Positions 1-9,091 of a DNA stretch of 64,000 nucleotides are shown piece by piece; within the stretch, counting starts at the first letter, position 1; every line of letters begins with the position of its first letter. The position numbers and the translations under genes were made by a program. The stretch covers positions 186,001-250,000 of the forward strand of contig NZ_BAABHJ010000005.1 of the NCBI RefSeq assembly GCF_039542035.1, written 5' to 3'. The notes under the pieces were generated by a model. The model ran no database searches, was not told the DNA's origin, and saw only the letters and a list, made by a program, of their open reading frames with translations. This DNA is from Actinoallomurus liliacearum (GTDB lineage: Bacteria > Actinomycetota > Actinomycetes > Streptosporangiales > Streptosporangiaceae).

Positions 1-2
1 TG

Positions 3-326
3 ATGGGTCTGGGTGACCGGCTCATCATCTCCATGGCCGAGATGGAGGAGAACGCCCAGCTCTTTGCGAAGGAGGGCGTCATCGCCGATGACCTTGGCAA
101 GGTCACCGCGTATCTGAACGTGCTCACCGAGCACGGCGAGGCGCTCGCCTCACTGGCGGTCGCCGCGATTCGCCGGGCGGCGCCGGGGCATCCGGTGCGC
201 GTCGGCGAGAACGCCCTGTCTGTTCAGCTGTACATCGGACACGCGAAGAACCTGCTAGAGGCTGCGCAGACGTTCGTCTCCGACGCCGAGCAGCTGCTGA
301 TGAAGATGAGCTCCGATCCGGCCTGA
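3..326 (+). CDS. Small helical protein of unknown function (possibly 5'-incomplete)
   Basis: The product is 107 residues if it starts at the ATG at position 3. I do not recognise the family. The protein looks mostly helical and acidic, without a signal peptide, membrane segment or catalytic motif. The gene sits 76 nt upstream of a radical SAM gene on the same strand and may belong to that small operon. Because it begins at the very edge of the window, the true start may lie outside; the TGATG at positions 1-5 would also fit a stop/start overlap with an upstream gene. Third codon positions are G/C-rich, which supports real coding. Confidence 0.55.
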   Translation: MGLGDRLIISMAEMEENAQLFAKEGVIADDLGKVTAYLNVLTEHGEALASLAVAAIRRAAPGHPVRVGENALSVQLYIGHAKNLLEAAQTFVSDAEQLLMKMSSDPA

Positions 327-402
327 CCTCTACGGCCGAGCGCGCCCCGGGCGCCCAGCACGAGCCTTGGGGTAGCAGTCAAACCCCCGAAGGAGACGAC
401 CA

Positions 403-1317
403 GTGCAGATGCACTTCATGTGGTTAGAGATCACCGGGAAATGCCAGCTCGAATGCGTGCAGTGCTATGCCGGTTCGGGCCCGACCGGCACGCACGGCAC
501 CATGACCGCGCCGGACTGGCACCGCGTCATCGATGAGGCGGCCGGCCTCGGGGTCGAGGAGATCCAGTTCATCGGTGGTGAGCCCACCTTGCACCCCGGC
601 TTGCCCGACCTGATCGACCACGGCCTGGCGCGCGGCCTGCGAGTCGAGGTGTTCAGCAACCTCGTGCACATCAAGCCGCTCCTGTGGGACAAGCTCACCC
701 AGCCCGGCGTCAGCCTGGCGACCTCCTGGTACTCCGACGACGCCGTCGAGCACGCCGCCATCACCCGGCGACCGGGTCACGTCCGCACCCGCGCGAACAT
801 CATTGAGGCCGTGCGCCGATCGATCCCGCTGCGCGTGGGGATCATCGGCGTCCACCACGGACAGCGCACCGACCAGGCTGCGGCGATGCTCGCCGACCTC
901 GGCGTCACCGACATCGAGCACGACCGCCTGCGGCAGATCGGCCGCGGGGTCCGGGACCGTCCGCAGGGCGTTGACCAGCTATGCGGGGCCTGTACGAGCG
1001 GGAGCCTCGCGGTCGCGCCGGACGGTACTGTGTGGCCATGCGTGATGGCGCGCTGGCTACCGGTCGGGAACGTCCGCGACAGCACGCTGCGTGACATCGT
1101 GACCGGACCGAGCATGGTGTCGGTCACCGAATACCTCGACGCGCACTTCGCGCCGACCGAAGCGCCGTGCGTACCGAAGATGTGCAACCCACAGTGCGGC
1201 CCGAGCTGCAGCCCGGCGTGCCGGCCGAAGGGCGACTGCCGTCCGGCGGGCGGCTGTGTCCCGAGCTACGACAGCCCGCCCACGAGACCCCCGCGTCCGT
1301 GCAGGCCGAACCGGTAG
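403..1317 (+). CDS. Radical SAM/SPASM protein with Cys-rich C-terminal tail
   Basis: This is a 304-residue radical SAM enzyme. The cluster motif CQLECVQC gives Cys14, Cys18 and Cys21 (CxxxCxxC), which bind the 4Fe-4S cluster that cleaves S-adenosylmethionine; GGEPTLHP follows at the usual distance. The C-terminal part carries SPASM-like auxiliary-cluster cysteines (CGACTSGS, DGTVWPC). The last ~55 residues are unusual, with repeated Cys-Xn-Cys-Pro units ending in a Pro/Arg-rich tail. The GTG start is chosen because AAGGAG lies 8 nt upstream. An AAA-type ATPase follows after 35 nt, so the pair is probably co-transcribed. The substrate is unknown; the Cys-rich tail might bind extra clusters or itself be modified. 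Confidence 0.85.
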   Translation: MQMHFMWLEITGKCQLECVQCYAGSGPTGTHGTMTAPDWHRVIDEAAGLGVEEIQFIGGEPTLHPGLPDLIDHGLARGLRVEVFSNLVHIKPLLWDKLTQPGVSLATSWYSDDAVEHAAITRRPGHVRTRANIIEAVRRSIPLRVGIIGVHHGQRTDQAAAMLADLGVTDIEHDRLRQIGRGVRDRPQGVDQLCGACTSGSLAVAPDGTVWPCVMARWLPVGNVRDSTLRDIVTGPSMVSVTEYLDAHFAPTEAPCVPKMCNPQCGPSCSPACRPKGDCRPAGGCVPSYDSPPTRPPRPCRPNR

Positions 1318-1352
1318 ACCGGAGACCGAACGACCGATAGGGGGCCCAGCCC

Positions 1353-2090
1353 GTGATCGTCCAACGCATCGAGCTGTCTCAGCCCATCGACCGTACGCGG
1401 TGGCCGCACACGATCCCTGCCGTCGCGGCGCTCGATCACGCGCTGGACTTCCGCCGGCCGCTCACGTTTCTCGTCGGGGAGAACGGCACAGGCAAGTCCA
1501 CGATCATCGAAGCCATCGCCGATGCCTGCAAGATCCCCTCTCAGGGGGGCAAGGCCGGCACGAAGTACGCCAGCGTCGGGGAGCTCACTCCGCTCGGCAA
1601 GGTCCTCGACGTCGACCTCACCCCGGAGGGGTCCAGGCTGGTCCGCGGGCCGCGGCGGGTTCGTCGCGGCTATTTCTTCCGCGCGGAGACGCTATTCAAC
1701 CTTGGGCAGTCCGTTTCCGGCATGTACGGCTTCTGGGAGGAGGATCTGACCGAGCAGAGCCACGGTGAAGGGTTCTTCACCGTGCTCGAGGCGATGTTCA
1801 ACGACCCCGGCCTGTACCTGATGGACGAGCCCGAGGCGGCTCTGTCGTTCATGTCCTGCCTGCGCCTGGTGTCCCTGATGGATCACCTGGCGGCGATCGG
1901 CGGACAGATCATCTGCGCCACCCATTCCCCGGTCCTGGCCGCCACGCCCGGCGCCGACATTATCGAACTCAACGACCACGGCCTTCGCCACACCACATGG
2001 GATGAGCTGGAGCTCGTCGACCATTGGAAGCGGTTCATGTCCCGACCAGACCGGTACCTGCGGCACGTCACCGACGGCACCGGGCACTGA
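1353..2090 (+). CDS. AAA/ABC-type ATPase (RecF/SMC-like, AAA_21)
   Basis: The 245-residue protein has a Walker A motif (GENGTGKST), a Walker B-like YLMDEPEAALS and a switch histidine region (CATHSPVLAA). This order is typical of compact ABC-class ATPases of the AAA_21/RecF type that act alone or with a partner nuclease or enzyme. The GTG start has a purine-rich GGGGG upstream. It follows the radical SAM gene closely and may energise or gate that enzyme; this is inference from adjacency. There is no membrane segment, so it is not an obvious transporter subunit. Confidence 0.8.
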   Translation: MIVQRIELSQPIDRTRWPHTIPAVAALDHALDFRRPLTFLVGENGTGKSTIIEAIADACKIPSQGGKAGTKYASVGELTPLGKVLDVDLTPEGSRLVRGPRRVRRGYFFRAETLFNLGQSVSGMYGFWEEDLTEQSHGEGFFTVLEAMFNDPGLYLMDEPEAALSFMSCLRLVSLMDHLAAIGGQIICATHSPVLAATPGADIIELNDHGLRHTTWDELELVDHWKRFMSRPDRYLRHVTDGTGH

Positions 2091-2167
2091 CCGGACAAGA
2101 CGAAGTGCCCCGTCTCGCCGACGCGCGGCGGCTCAAGGGGCTGTCCCTCCACCTCTGACCTGCCCGC

Positions 2168-2201
2168 ACCGTCGGCTGGGGCACGGCCTCCGGCCGACGG
2201 T
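2168..2201. terminator. Hairpin between convergent genes
   Basis: A 9-bp perfect stem (ACCGTCGGC at 2168-2176 with GCCGACGGT at 2193-2201) lies between the convergent ATPase and gap genes. There is no clear T-tract, as is common in actinomycete terminators. It could serve both directions. Confidence 0.5.
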
Positions 2202-2219
2202 CCGAGCACCGCGCCGCGG

Positions 2220-3218
2220 TCAGTCGCGGGCGAGGAGTTCGAGGGTGTCGACGACGCGGTTGGAGAAGCCCCACTCGTTGTCGTACCAGGCCACCACCTT
2301 GACGTGCCGGCCGTCGACGCGGGTGAGGGCGGCGTCGAAGATGGACGACGCCGGCTGACCGGCGATGTCGCTGGAGACCAGCGGCTCGTCGGCGTACTCG
2401 AGGATGCCCTTCAGCGTGCCGCTGGCGGCGGCGTGGTAGGCGGCGAGCACCTCGTCGCGGGTGACCTCGCGGGAGACCGTGGTGTTCAGCTCCACGATCG
2501 AGCCCACGGGAACCGGCACGCGGATCGAGTCGCCCGAGAGCTTGCCGTCGAGGTTCGGCAGGACCCGGCCGATGGCCTTGGCGGCCCCGGTGGTGGTGGG
2601 CGCGATGTTCACACCGGCGGCGCGGGCGCGGCGCAGGTCGCGGTGCGGGCCGTCCTGCAGGTTCTGTTCCTGGGTGTAGGCGTGCACCGTGGTCATGAAG
2701 CCGTGCTCGATGCCGGCCAGGTCGTCCAGGACGGACGCCAGCGGAGCCAGCGCGTTCGTGGTGCAGGAGGCGCTCGAGATGATCACATGCTCGCCGGGGA
2801 CGTAGACCTCGGTGTTCACGCCGTAGGCGAGCGTGACGTCGGCGCCGTCGGAGGGGGCGCTCACCAGCACGCGCCTGGCGCCGGCGCGGATGTGGCCGCG
2901 GGCGGCGTCCGCCTTGGTGAAGCGACCGGTGGACTCGAGCACGATGTCGACGCCGAGGTCGGCCCAGGGCAGGTCGGCGGGTTCGCGTTCGGAGAGCACC
3001 GTGATGCGGCGGCCGTCGACCACGAGGTCGGTCCCGTCGACCTCGACGGGGCGGCCGAGGCGGCCGAGCGTGCTGTCGTACTTGAGCAGGTGCGCGAGGG
3101 TCTCGGGGGCGGTGAGGTCGTTGACGGCCACCACTTCGAGGTCGCTTCCGCGCTCCAGTAGGGCGCGGAGTGTGCTGCGCCCGATGCGGCCGAATCCGTT
3201 GACGGCGATACGAGTCAT
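2220..3218 (-). CDS. gap: Type I glyceraldehyde-3-phosphate dehydrogenase
   Basis: The 332-residue protein begins MTRIAVNGFGRIGRS, the NAD-binding Rossmann signature of GAPDH. It contains the catalytic motif SASCTTNALAP with its nucleophile Cys, and ends with YDNEWGFSNRVVD, all diagnostic. It oxidises glyceraldehyde 3-phosphate to 1,3-bisphosphoglycerate in glycolysis. The ATG at 3218 is chosen over longer upstream frames because AAAGGAAC precedes it at the right distance and the family begins there. It stands alone with no pgk or tpi beside it, so it may be a second gap copy. Confidence 0.95.
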   Translation of the reverse strand: MTRIAVNGFGRIGRSTLRALLERGSDLEVVAVNDLTAPETLAHLLKYDSTLGRLGRPVEVDGTDLVVDGRRITVLSEREPADLPWADLGVDIVLESTGRFTKADAARGHIRAGARRVLVSAPSDGADVTLAYGVNTEVYVPGEHVIISSASCTTNALAPLASVLDDLAGIEHGFMTTVHAYTQEQNLQDGPHRDLRRARAAGVNIAPTTTGAAKAIGRVLPNLDGKLSGDSIRVPVPVGSIVELNTTVSREVTRDEVLAAYHAAASGTLKGILEYADEPLVSSDIAGQPASSIFDAALTRVDGRHVKVVAWYDNEWGFSNRVVDTLELLARD

Positions 3219-3393
3219 GGAGGCTGTTCCTTTCGTCCCGTCCCCATGGTCGGCACCTGATGGCGAGGCTGACAGTGGCCTGAAAGACAACGTGCGCAAG
3301 GATCACGCCACGTGTTTCGCCACTGGCCGCAAGGATCTCGCCAGATCTTCGCCGGACCAGCGCGTCGTTGCGCGCCGTGGCCCTGCTCGGGGC

Positions 3394-4341
3394 TCAGGCC
3401 GAGAAGGTGTGGCGGTACTCGGTTGGTGAGGTGCCGAGGATGCGCTGGAAGTGCAGGCGCAGGTTCGCCCCGGTGCCGAGCCCGACGCGGTCGGCGATCT
3501 CCTCCACGCCCAAGTCGGTGCGTTCGAGCAGTTCCCGCGCCAGGTCCACCCGCGCCCGGAGCACCCACTGCATCGGCGTGTAGCCGGTGTCCTCCACGAA
3601 CCGCCGCGAGAAGGTGCGCGCCGACACCCGTGCGTTGCGGGCGAGCGCCTCAAGGGTCAGCGGTTCGGCGAGGTGCGACAGGGCCCACTCGCGCGTGCTC
3701 GCGAACAGGTCGCCGAGAGGCTCGGGCAGACTCCGGGGAACGTACTGCGCCTGCCCGCCGCTGCGGTACGGCGCGGCCACCAGCCGTCTCGCCACGTGGT
3801 TGGAGCGCGCGACACCGTGGTCACGCCGCACCAGGTGCAGGCACAGGTCGATGCCGGACGCCGCGCCCGCGGACGTGAGCACGTCGCCCTCGTCCACGAA
3901 CAGCACGTTCTCGTCCACCCGCACGAGCGGATGCCGCTCGGCGAGGACCCTCGTGTAGTGCCAGTGGGTCGTCGCCCGTTTGCCGTTGAGCAGGCCCGTC
4001 GCCGCCAGCGCGAACGCCCCGGTCGAGATGGCCGCGAGCCGGGTCCCGCGCTCGTGGGCGGCCAGGAGCGCGCCGACGACCGCCGCCGGCGGTTCCGTGG
4101 TCGCCGGCTCCCGGTAACCGGGAATGAAGACGGTGTCGGCGTGCTCCAGGGCCTCGAGGCCCTCGGCCACGTGGTACGAGAGGCCGTCGCCGCCGGTCAC
4201 CAGGCCCGGCGCCGCGCCGCACACCCGCACCTCGTACGGCATGTTCGGCCGGTTGGAGAACACCTGGGCGGGGATGCCGACGTCGAGCGGCTTCGCCCCT
4301 TCGAGCACGAGCACGGCGACGTGGTGGTTCCTCCGGCTCAT
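3394..4341 (-). CDS. GlxA-family AraC-type transcriptional regulator
   Basis: The 315-residue regulator has an N-terminal DJ-1/PfpI amidotransferase-like domain (about residues 1-175, VLVLEGAKPLDVGIPAQVF and the ISTGAFALAATGLL nucleophile-elbow region). An AraC helix-turn-helix pair follows at the C-terminus (about 215-310; ARTFSRRFVEDTGYTPMQW). In the elbow the usual Cys position is Thr, so it is a sensor rather than an enzyme. The start at 4341 is supported by GAAGGAGGGG. Its target is not evident; the convergent neighbour downstream is gap. Confidence 0.9.
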   Translation of the reverse strand: MSRRNHHVAVLVLEGAKPLDVGIPAQVFSNRPNMPYEVRVCGAAPGLVTGGDGLSYHVAEGLEALEHADTVFIPGYREPATTEPPAAVVGALLAAHERGTRLAAISTGAFALAATGLLNGKRATTHWHYTRVLAERHPLVRVDENVLFVDEGDVLTSAGAASGIDLCLHLVRRDHGVARSNHVARRLVAAPYRSGGQAQYVPRSLPEPLGDLFASTREWALSHLAEPLTLEALARNARVSARTFSRRFVEDTGYTPMQWVLRARVDLARELLERTDLGVEEIADRVGLGTGANLRLHFQRILGTSPTEYRHTFSA

Positions 4342-4492
4342 CGGACCCCTCCTTCGACCACTCGCCCCGTGGCGTGGACGGCGACTATCGCAAGCATCCT
4401 GCCACTGGTCGAGCGGACGCCGGAGTGCGACTGGTCGTCCAGACGGGCCGCCGCGGCCTGAATGACCCGGCGAACCTACGCGGTCAGAGCAC

Positions 4493-5236
4493 CTAGAGTT
4501 GCGAAGCCCCTCCGTCGACAGGGAGCTCCGTTCCCGTCGAGAAGGTCGCACCGAACGCCAAGTACGCCACCGCGGCGGCCACTTCCTCGGGCGCCCCCAG
4601 CCGCTGCATCGGGTTGGTGCTCCGGTAGGTGTCCTTCATCGTCTCGACGACGTCGGTGGGCAGGGAGCGGTCCAAGATGCCCGAGTCGATCGGGCCGGGG
4701 CTCACGGCATTGACGCGCACCTTGCGCGGCAGCAGCTCGCGGGCCAGGGTGCGCGTCATCGACCGCAGGGCCGCCTTGCTCGCCGAGTAGACGCTGAGCG
4801 CGTCGAGGCCCAGGACGTTCACCACCGACGTGGTGAGGACCACGCCGCTTCCCTCGCGCAACAGCGGCGCCAACGCCTGCACCGTGAAGTACGGCCCCTT
4901 GGTGTTGATGCCGAACAGCGCGTCGTACATCTCCTCCGTCGTCGAGTCGAACGGCGCGGACGCGGTGACACCGGCGTTGACGAACAGCGCGTCCACCGTG
5001 CCGAACCGCTCCTGGACCGTGCCGGCCAGCGCCTTGATGTCCCCCAAGGACGCGGCGTCGCTGCGGACGGCGACGGCCTTGTCCCCCAACTGCTCCAGCG
5101 CGGCGTCCAGGGTGGATCGGGTGCGGCCGGTGATCAGTACGTGCGCCCCACCGTCCGCGAACAGCCGGGCCGTGGTCAGGCCGATACCGCTGCTTCCACC
5201 CGTGATCACGATCTTCTTGCCGTCATAAGTGGTCAT
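4493..5236 (-). CDS. SDR-family NAD(P)-dependent oxidoreductase
   Basis: The 247-residue classical short-chain dehydrogenase has the cofactor motif TGGSSGIG, an NAG-type motif (VNAGV), catalytic Ser in TTSVV, and YSASK with the catalytic Tyr and Lys. It ends in PVDGGASQL, the usual SDR tail. The start ATG at 5236 (MTTYDGKK) matches the family length. It is divergent from the LysR regulator at 5336 with a 99-nt shared promoter region, so that regulator probably controls it. The substrate cannot be told from sequence. Confidence 0.92.
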   Translation of the reverse strand: MTTYDGKKIVITGGSSGIGLTTARLFADGGAHVLITGRTRSTLDAALEQLGDKAVAVRSDAASLGDIKALAGTVQERFGTVDALFVNAGVTASAPFDSTTEEMYDALFGINTKGPYFTVQALAPLLREGSGVVLTTSVVNVLGLDALSVYSASKAALRSMTRTLARELLPRKVRVNAVSPGPIDSGILDRSLPTDVVETMKDTYRSTNPMQRLGAPEEVAAAVAYLAFGATFSTGTELPVDGGASQL

Positions 5237-5335
5237 GCTTTCAAGCCAAGTACCCACCCGCACACCCTGTCCAAGGCCTGTTCCGTATGCCGTCATGTCC
5301 CAGGCGTATGACGACGCGGGACGTACCCTGGGCGA

Positions 5336-6211
5336 ATGGACGTCGATCTGCGGCTCGTGCGCTATTTCACGGTCGTGGCGGAGCACGGCAACTTCGGCCG
5401 GGCCGCCACCAGGCTGCACCTGGCGCAGCCGTCGCTGAGCCGCCAGATCCAGCGACTGGAGGCTCAGCTCGGCGTCCGGCTTTTCGACCGCTCGCCGCAG
5501 GGCAGCAGCCTCACCGACGCCGGTCAGGCATTCCTTCCCAAGGCCCGGATGCTGCTCCAGGGGGCCGAGCAAGCCGCTCGCACGGCCAGAGCCGCCGTCC
5601 AGCCCCGTACCGTCACCATCGGCTACGCCGAAGGACTGGTCATCACCGCCTGTGTGCAGGAACTGCGCCGCCGGCACCCTGACGGCCAGGTCCGCACCCG
5701 GCACCTCGACTGGCGGGACACCCGCGCCCTCGCCGAAGGGCGGGCCGACGCCCTCGTGGCGTACCGGCCCCTGTCCTTCCCCACGGACGGCTTCCGGGTG
5801 ACCAAGCTCCATGAGGAGTCGCGGGTGCTCGTCACGTCGGCGAGTCATCATCTGGCGAACGAGAAAGCCGTCAGCCTGCGGGCTCTGTCCGACGAGGAAC
5901 TGGTGGCCTGCGTCAGCACTCCGGTCGTCTGGAGCACACCCAAGCCGGTCGGCGACCGCCCGGCACCACCCCCGCCGTCGGTCGACGACAGCTACGAGGA
6001 CAAGCTGGAACTCATCGCCACCGGCCACTGTGTCGCGATCTTCCCTGCCGGCGATCGACGCGCCGCTGTGCGTGAGGACATCGCCCTGGTGCCGGTCATC
6101 GACATCGATCCCTGCGAGGTCGTGCTCGTCACGCGCGCTGACGACCCCAACCCGCTGCTCGGATCACTGGAAGACGTCGCACGTACATTGCTCGGCCGGT
6201 CAGAGCACTAG
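5336..6211 (+). CDS. LysR-family transcriptional regulator
   Basis: The 291-residue protein has the LysR winged HTH at residues 1-60 (FGRAATRLHLAQPSLSRQIQ) followed by a periplasmic-binding-like effector domain. It is divergent from the SDR oxidoreductase and likely activates or represses it in response to a small molecule. Its 3' end overlaps the convergent SIS gene by 4 nt, marking the edge of the biosynthetic operon that runs the other way. Confidence 0.92.
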   Translation: MDVDLRLVRYFTVVAEHGNFGRAATRLHLAQPSLSRQIQRLEAQLGVRLFDRSPQGSSLTDAGQAFLPKARMLLQGAEQAARTARAAVQPRTVTIGYAEGLVITACVQELRRRHPDGQVRTRHLDWRDTRALAEGRADALVAYRPLSFPTDGFRVTKLHEESRVLVTSASHHLANEKAVSLRALSDEELVACVSTPVVWSTPKPVGDRPAPPPPSVDDSYEDKLELIATGHCVAIFPAGDRRAAVREDIALVPVIDIDPCEVVLVTRADDPNPLLGSLEDVARTLLGRSEH

Positions 6212-6852
6212 TCCGCCGGGTGGCGGGCCGCGACGCGCTCCTTGAGCAGGCCGACGAGGATGTGGTTGATCGACAGCATCAGGTCCTCGAAGTGGAAGTT
6301 GTTGTCGTTCTTGCCGACCTGGCCGGGGAACCGGGACGTGCCGGGCACGACCAGGCACACCTCGGCGAGTTCTCTGCACCGGCCGCCGTCGCCCTTGGTC
6401 ATGGCGAACGTCCCGGCCCCCGCCGCGACCGCCACCTCGAGGGCCTTGGTCACGTTCGCGGAGTTCCCGCTGCCGGAGTAGGCCATCACCAGGTCGTTCG
6501 CGGTGACGATGGGGGCCAGGGCCGCGGCGAACATGTCCTCGAAGCCGATGTCGTTGACGAGTCCGGTCAGCTCGGCGGCCGACCCGCACAGGTTGACGAA
6601 GGACAGGCGCCGGACGTCCGCCGGGAGCGGCCGGGTCTTGTCCTCCGTCACGAACGGATGGTGCTTGAAATCGCAGTAGAAGTGGTCGAGGGTGCCGGCG
6701 TTCCCGCCGTTGGCCATGGCATAGACGGTGCCGCCCCGGTCGTAGGTCGCGAACAGCATCTCGGCGGCGCGTTCCAGCACCGCGACGGGGAAGGCGTCGA
6801 GGATCCGGCGCTTCTCGGTGAGGTACAGCTCGATCGTCTCGGTGAGGCTCAT
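6208..6852 (-). CDS. SIS-domain sugar-phosphate isomerase (GmhA-like)
   Basis: The 214-residue protein has a sugar isomerase fold with the phosphate-binding motif YSGSGNSANV and an earlier MANGGNAGTLDHF loop. It most resembles sedoheptulose-7-phosphate isomerase/DiaA-type SIS proteins, which interconvert ketose and aldose phosphates. It is the last gene of the minus-strand biosynthetic operon, and its ATG overlaps the upstream cupin stop (ATGA). Together with the split transketolase, a C7 sugar-phosphate substrate is plausible but unproven. Confidence 0.85.
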   Translation of the reverse strand: MSLTETIELYLTEKRRILDAFPVAVLERAAEMLFATYDRGGTVYAMANGGNAGTLDHFYCDFKHHPFVTEDKTRPLPADVRRLSFVNLCGSAAELTGLVNDIGFEDMFAAALAPIVTANDLVMAYSGSGNSANVTKALEVAVAAGAGTFAMTKGDGGRCRELAEVCLVVPGTSRFPGQVGKNDNNFHFEDLMLSINHILVGLLKERVAARHPAD

Positions 6853-7652
6853 GACCGGCCGCCCGCGTGCTCGGCGTCGATCCGGCCGTGGCCGCGCCCG
6901 GCGTCGTCCTGCCACCGGATGACGTCGTCCAGCTCGGGGGTGGAGATCTCGATGGAGGTGTAGTCGGTCCGCGCGATCACCCGGTGCAGCTCGCCCGGTG
7001 GGTTGGTCCAGCCGGACCGTGGACCGTGGACGGTCGTCGTCAGGGACCCGACGTCGATCACCGCGGTCAGGTCCGCGGGGGCCATCGCTCCGCTCAGCAC
7101 CGTGGCCTCTCCCTCGATGACGTAGTTCGTCTCCAGCTTCTGCTGGTGGGACTGCAGCGACGACTGGTGCCCCTCGGTCATCCGGATGCGCTTCAGCGCG
7201 TACGGGAGGTCGGGGAGGTTCTGGGTGTACCAGACCTCACTGCCCCAGGGCTTGTCCACCGTGTAGTCCGAGACGTCCGGACAGGGGCGGGCCACCGCGT
7301 CCGGGAACGCCGGCCCGGTCGCCTCCGCCGTCTCGCCCAGTACGGACCCGGCCTCGATGAGGATCGCCGGTTCGCCCTCGACGCCCACGATCCGGTAGAC
7401 GCAGCCCGGGAGGGCGTGCCAGCCGTCCAGGTATTCGTACGTCGCCGACTCGGTGCCGCGGGCGCGCGCGGTCTCCAGCCTGACCCGGCCCTGGATGACG
7501 ACGAACGTCCGGTGGTCGCGGGCATGGGTCCGGAAGGGGGTGGCCTGTCCGGGCTCGATCGTGTGCTCCGCGAACAGGTAGGCACCGGCGGCCGCCTCGT
7601 CGGCCAGCCGGCTGGTTCGTCCGTATCGCGTGGTGACCTCGGTCGTCTTCAC
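6849..7652 (-). CDS. Two-domain cupin protein (mannose-6-phosphate-isomerase-like)
   Basis: The 267-residue protein contains two cupin barrels. The N-terminal one (about residues 25-110) has FVVIQGRVRLE. The C-terminal one (about 150-255) has KPWGSEVWY and HQSSLQSHQQKLETNYVIEG, which match type II mannose-6-phosphate isomerases and supply metal-binding His and Glu. It may isomerise or epimerise the sugar used by the adjacent GT20 enzyme. It overlaps both neighbours by 4 nt, indicating translational coupling. Confidence 0.8.
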   Translation of the reverse strand: MKTTEVTTRYGRTSRLADEAAAGAYLFAEHTIEPGQATPFRTHARDHRTFVVIQGRVRLETARARGTESATYEYLDGWHALPGCVYRIVGVEGEPAILIEAGSVLGETAEATGPAFPDAVARPCPDVSDYTVDKPWGSEVWYTQNLPDLPYALKRIRMTEGHQSSLQSHQQKLETNYVIEGEATVLSGAMAPADLTAVIDVGSLTTTVHGPRSGWTNPPGELHRVIARTDYTSIEISTPELDDVIRWQDDAGRGHGRIDAEHAGGRS

Positions 7653-9091
7653 CGTTCAACTCCCATCATCCGCTTCAGCCAGTCGGTCGCGTCCTGGTCG
7701 CGCAGCAGCCGTCGTGCCGCCGCCCGCCCCGCCGGGTCCGTACCGCGCGTCATCGCGTCCCGCAGCGCCGAGGCGGTGGCCTCGACGTCGAACGGGTGCA
7801 CCGGCGTCACGTGCTCGGCGAGTCGTTCGTAGGCGCCCGCGTTGACCGACAGCAGCAGCCGCCCGCGTTCGCCGAGGTAGAGGGCCTCCTTGGCCACCAG
7901 GTTCATGCCGTCGAACGTCGGGTTCACCAGCGTGAGGTCGGCCCCCGACAGGGCCGCCACCACGCAGTTCCGGGTGGTCGCCAGGTCCGGGTAGACCAGC
8001 GAGACGGCCGGCCGGCCGGGCGCGCCGAACCGCTCGTTGAGGTCGGCGACGAGACCCTCGCACTCGCGCTGGAGATCGCGGGTGCGTTCGGTGGGGCGGC
8101 CCGGCGGGGTGGCCACCGCGCAGAACCACCAGTCCCGGGCCAGTCCGGGTTCGCGCTCGAGCACGCTCCGGTACGCGGCGAAGCCGCGCGGCAGGTTCTT
8201 CCACAGGTCGATGCGGTCGGCGCGGACGATCAGCCGTCGGCCGCCGGCGTCCCGGTCGAGCCGCGCCCGCCAGTCGGCGGTGGCGGGCTCGTCGCGCAGC
8301 CGCTCCACCATCGCGACGTCCAGCGGGAACGGCGCGACGGTCACCCGCGTCCGGTGCCCGTCGAACGTCGCGCCGTCGTCGTCGACCGCGCAGCCGGGCA
8401 GGAACCGCGCGCAGCAGCCCAGGAAGGCCCGCGCCCACCGGGTGCAGTGGAAACCGATCACGTCCGCGCACAGCAGGCTCGTGAGGACGCGGTCGCGGAT
8501 GTACGCGGGGAGGACACCGAAGTAGTCGGGCTCGCACCAGGGCAGGCCCTGGAAGAACGCGACCCGGCCCCGGCGTTCCGCGCGCCGCCCGAGCATCTCC
8601 GGTACGAGGAACAGGTGATGGTCGTTGACCAGCACGAACTCCTCCGCCGACCCCGTCAGCAGCGCCGCCACCCGGTCGGCGTACGCCCGGTTGACCGCTT
8701 CGTACGCCGACCACGCCTCCGCGAGCCGTCCGTCCGGCTGCCGCGCGGTGTCGAGCAGGTAGTGGAACAGCCACAGCAGCAGGCGCACGCCGATCGTCTC
8801 GTAGTGCTGTTCGACCGTCGCCGGGGGCAGGCGCAACCGATGCAGGGTCACGTCGCCGGGCAGCCGTGCCACCTCGACGGGCTCCGGACCGGGCGGCCCG
8901 TCGGCGGGCATCGTGCAGACCCAGTCGCCGCCGTGCTCGCCCAGCAGCGTGGCCAGCAGCGGGACCAGGCCGCCGGGGGAGCGGGGCAGCAGCCCCACGC
9001 CGTCCTGCCACCGCGGCGCGCTGTTGCTGCAGACGATCAGTCGCAATCCGGTCGCCATCCTCGGGTCGGCGGCTGTCTCGGGCGGTCTCAC
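7649..9091 (-). CDS. GT20 glycosyltransferase, trehalose-6-phosphate synthase / VldE-like
   Basis: The 480-residue protein follows the OtsA/VldE plan: CSNSAPRW near the N-terminus with PGGL, VNDHHLFLVP (the DYHL position), DRIDLWKNLPRG (Arg and Lys that contact the donor phosphates), and DGMNLVAKEAL near the C-terminus. The conserved Arg after SN in OtsA is Ser here, so the acceptor pocket is atypical. The family joins an NDP-sugar to a sugar phosphate with retention; the validamycin relative makes a pseudo-disaccharide. The GTG start at 9091 overlaps the upstream stop (GTGA); an ATG at 9058 is an alternative. The operon suggests it builds the sugar unit that is later acylated. Confidence 0.82.
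   Translation of the reverse strand: MRPPETAADPRMATGLRLIVCSNSAPRWQDGVGLLPRSPGGLVPLLATLLGEHGGDWVCTMPADGPPGPEPVEVARLPGDVTLHRLRLPPATVEQHYETIGVRLLLWLFHYLLDTARQPDGRLAEAWSAYEAVNRAYADRVAALLTGSAEEFVLVNDHHLFLVPEMLGRRAERRGRVAFFQGLPWCEPDYFGVLPAYIRDRVLTSLLCADVIGFHCTRWARAFLGCCARFLPGCAVDDDGATFDGHRTRVTVAPFPLDVAMVERLRDEPATADWRARLDRDAGGRRLIVRADRIDLWKNLPRGFAAYRSVLEREPGLARDWWFCAVATPPGRPTERTRDLQRECEGLVADLNERFGAPGRPAVSLVYPDLATTRNCVVAALSGADLTLVNPTFDGMNLVAKEALYLGERGRLLLSVNAGAYERLAEHVTPVHPFDVEATASALRDAMTRGTDPAGRAAARRLLRDQDATDWLKRMMGVER

Noticed and set aside
2220..3299. Longer GAPDH start at 3299
   Set aside because: The extra 27 residues are not part of the family and the ribosome site fits the ATG at 3218.
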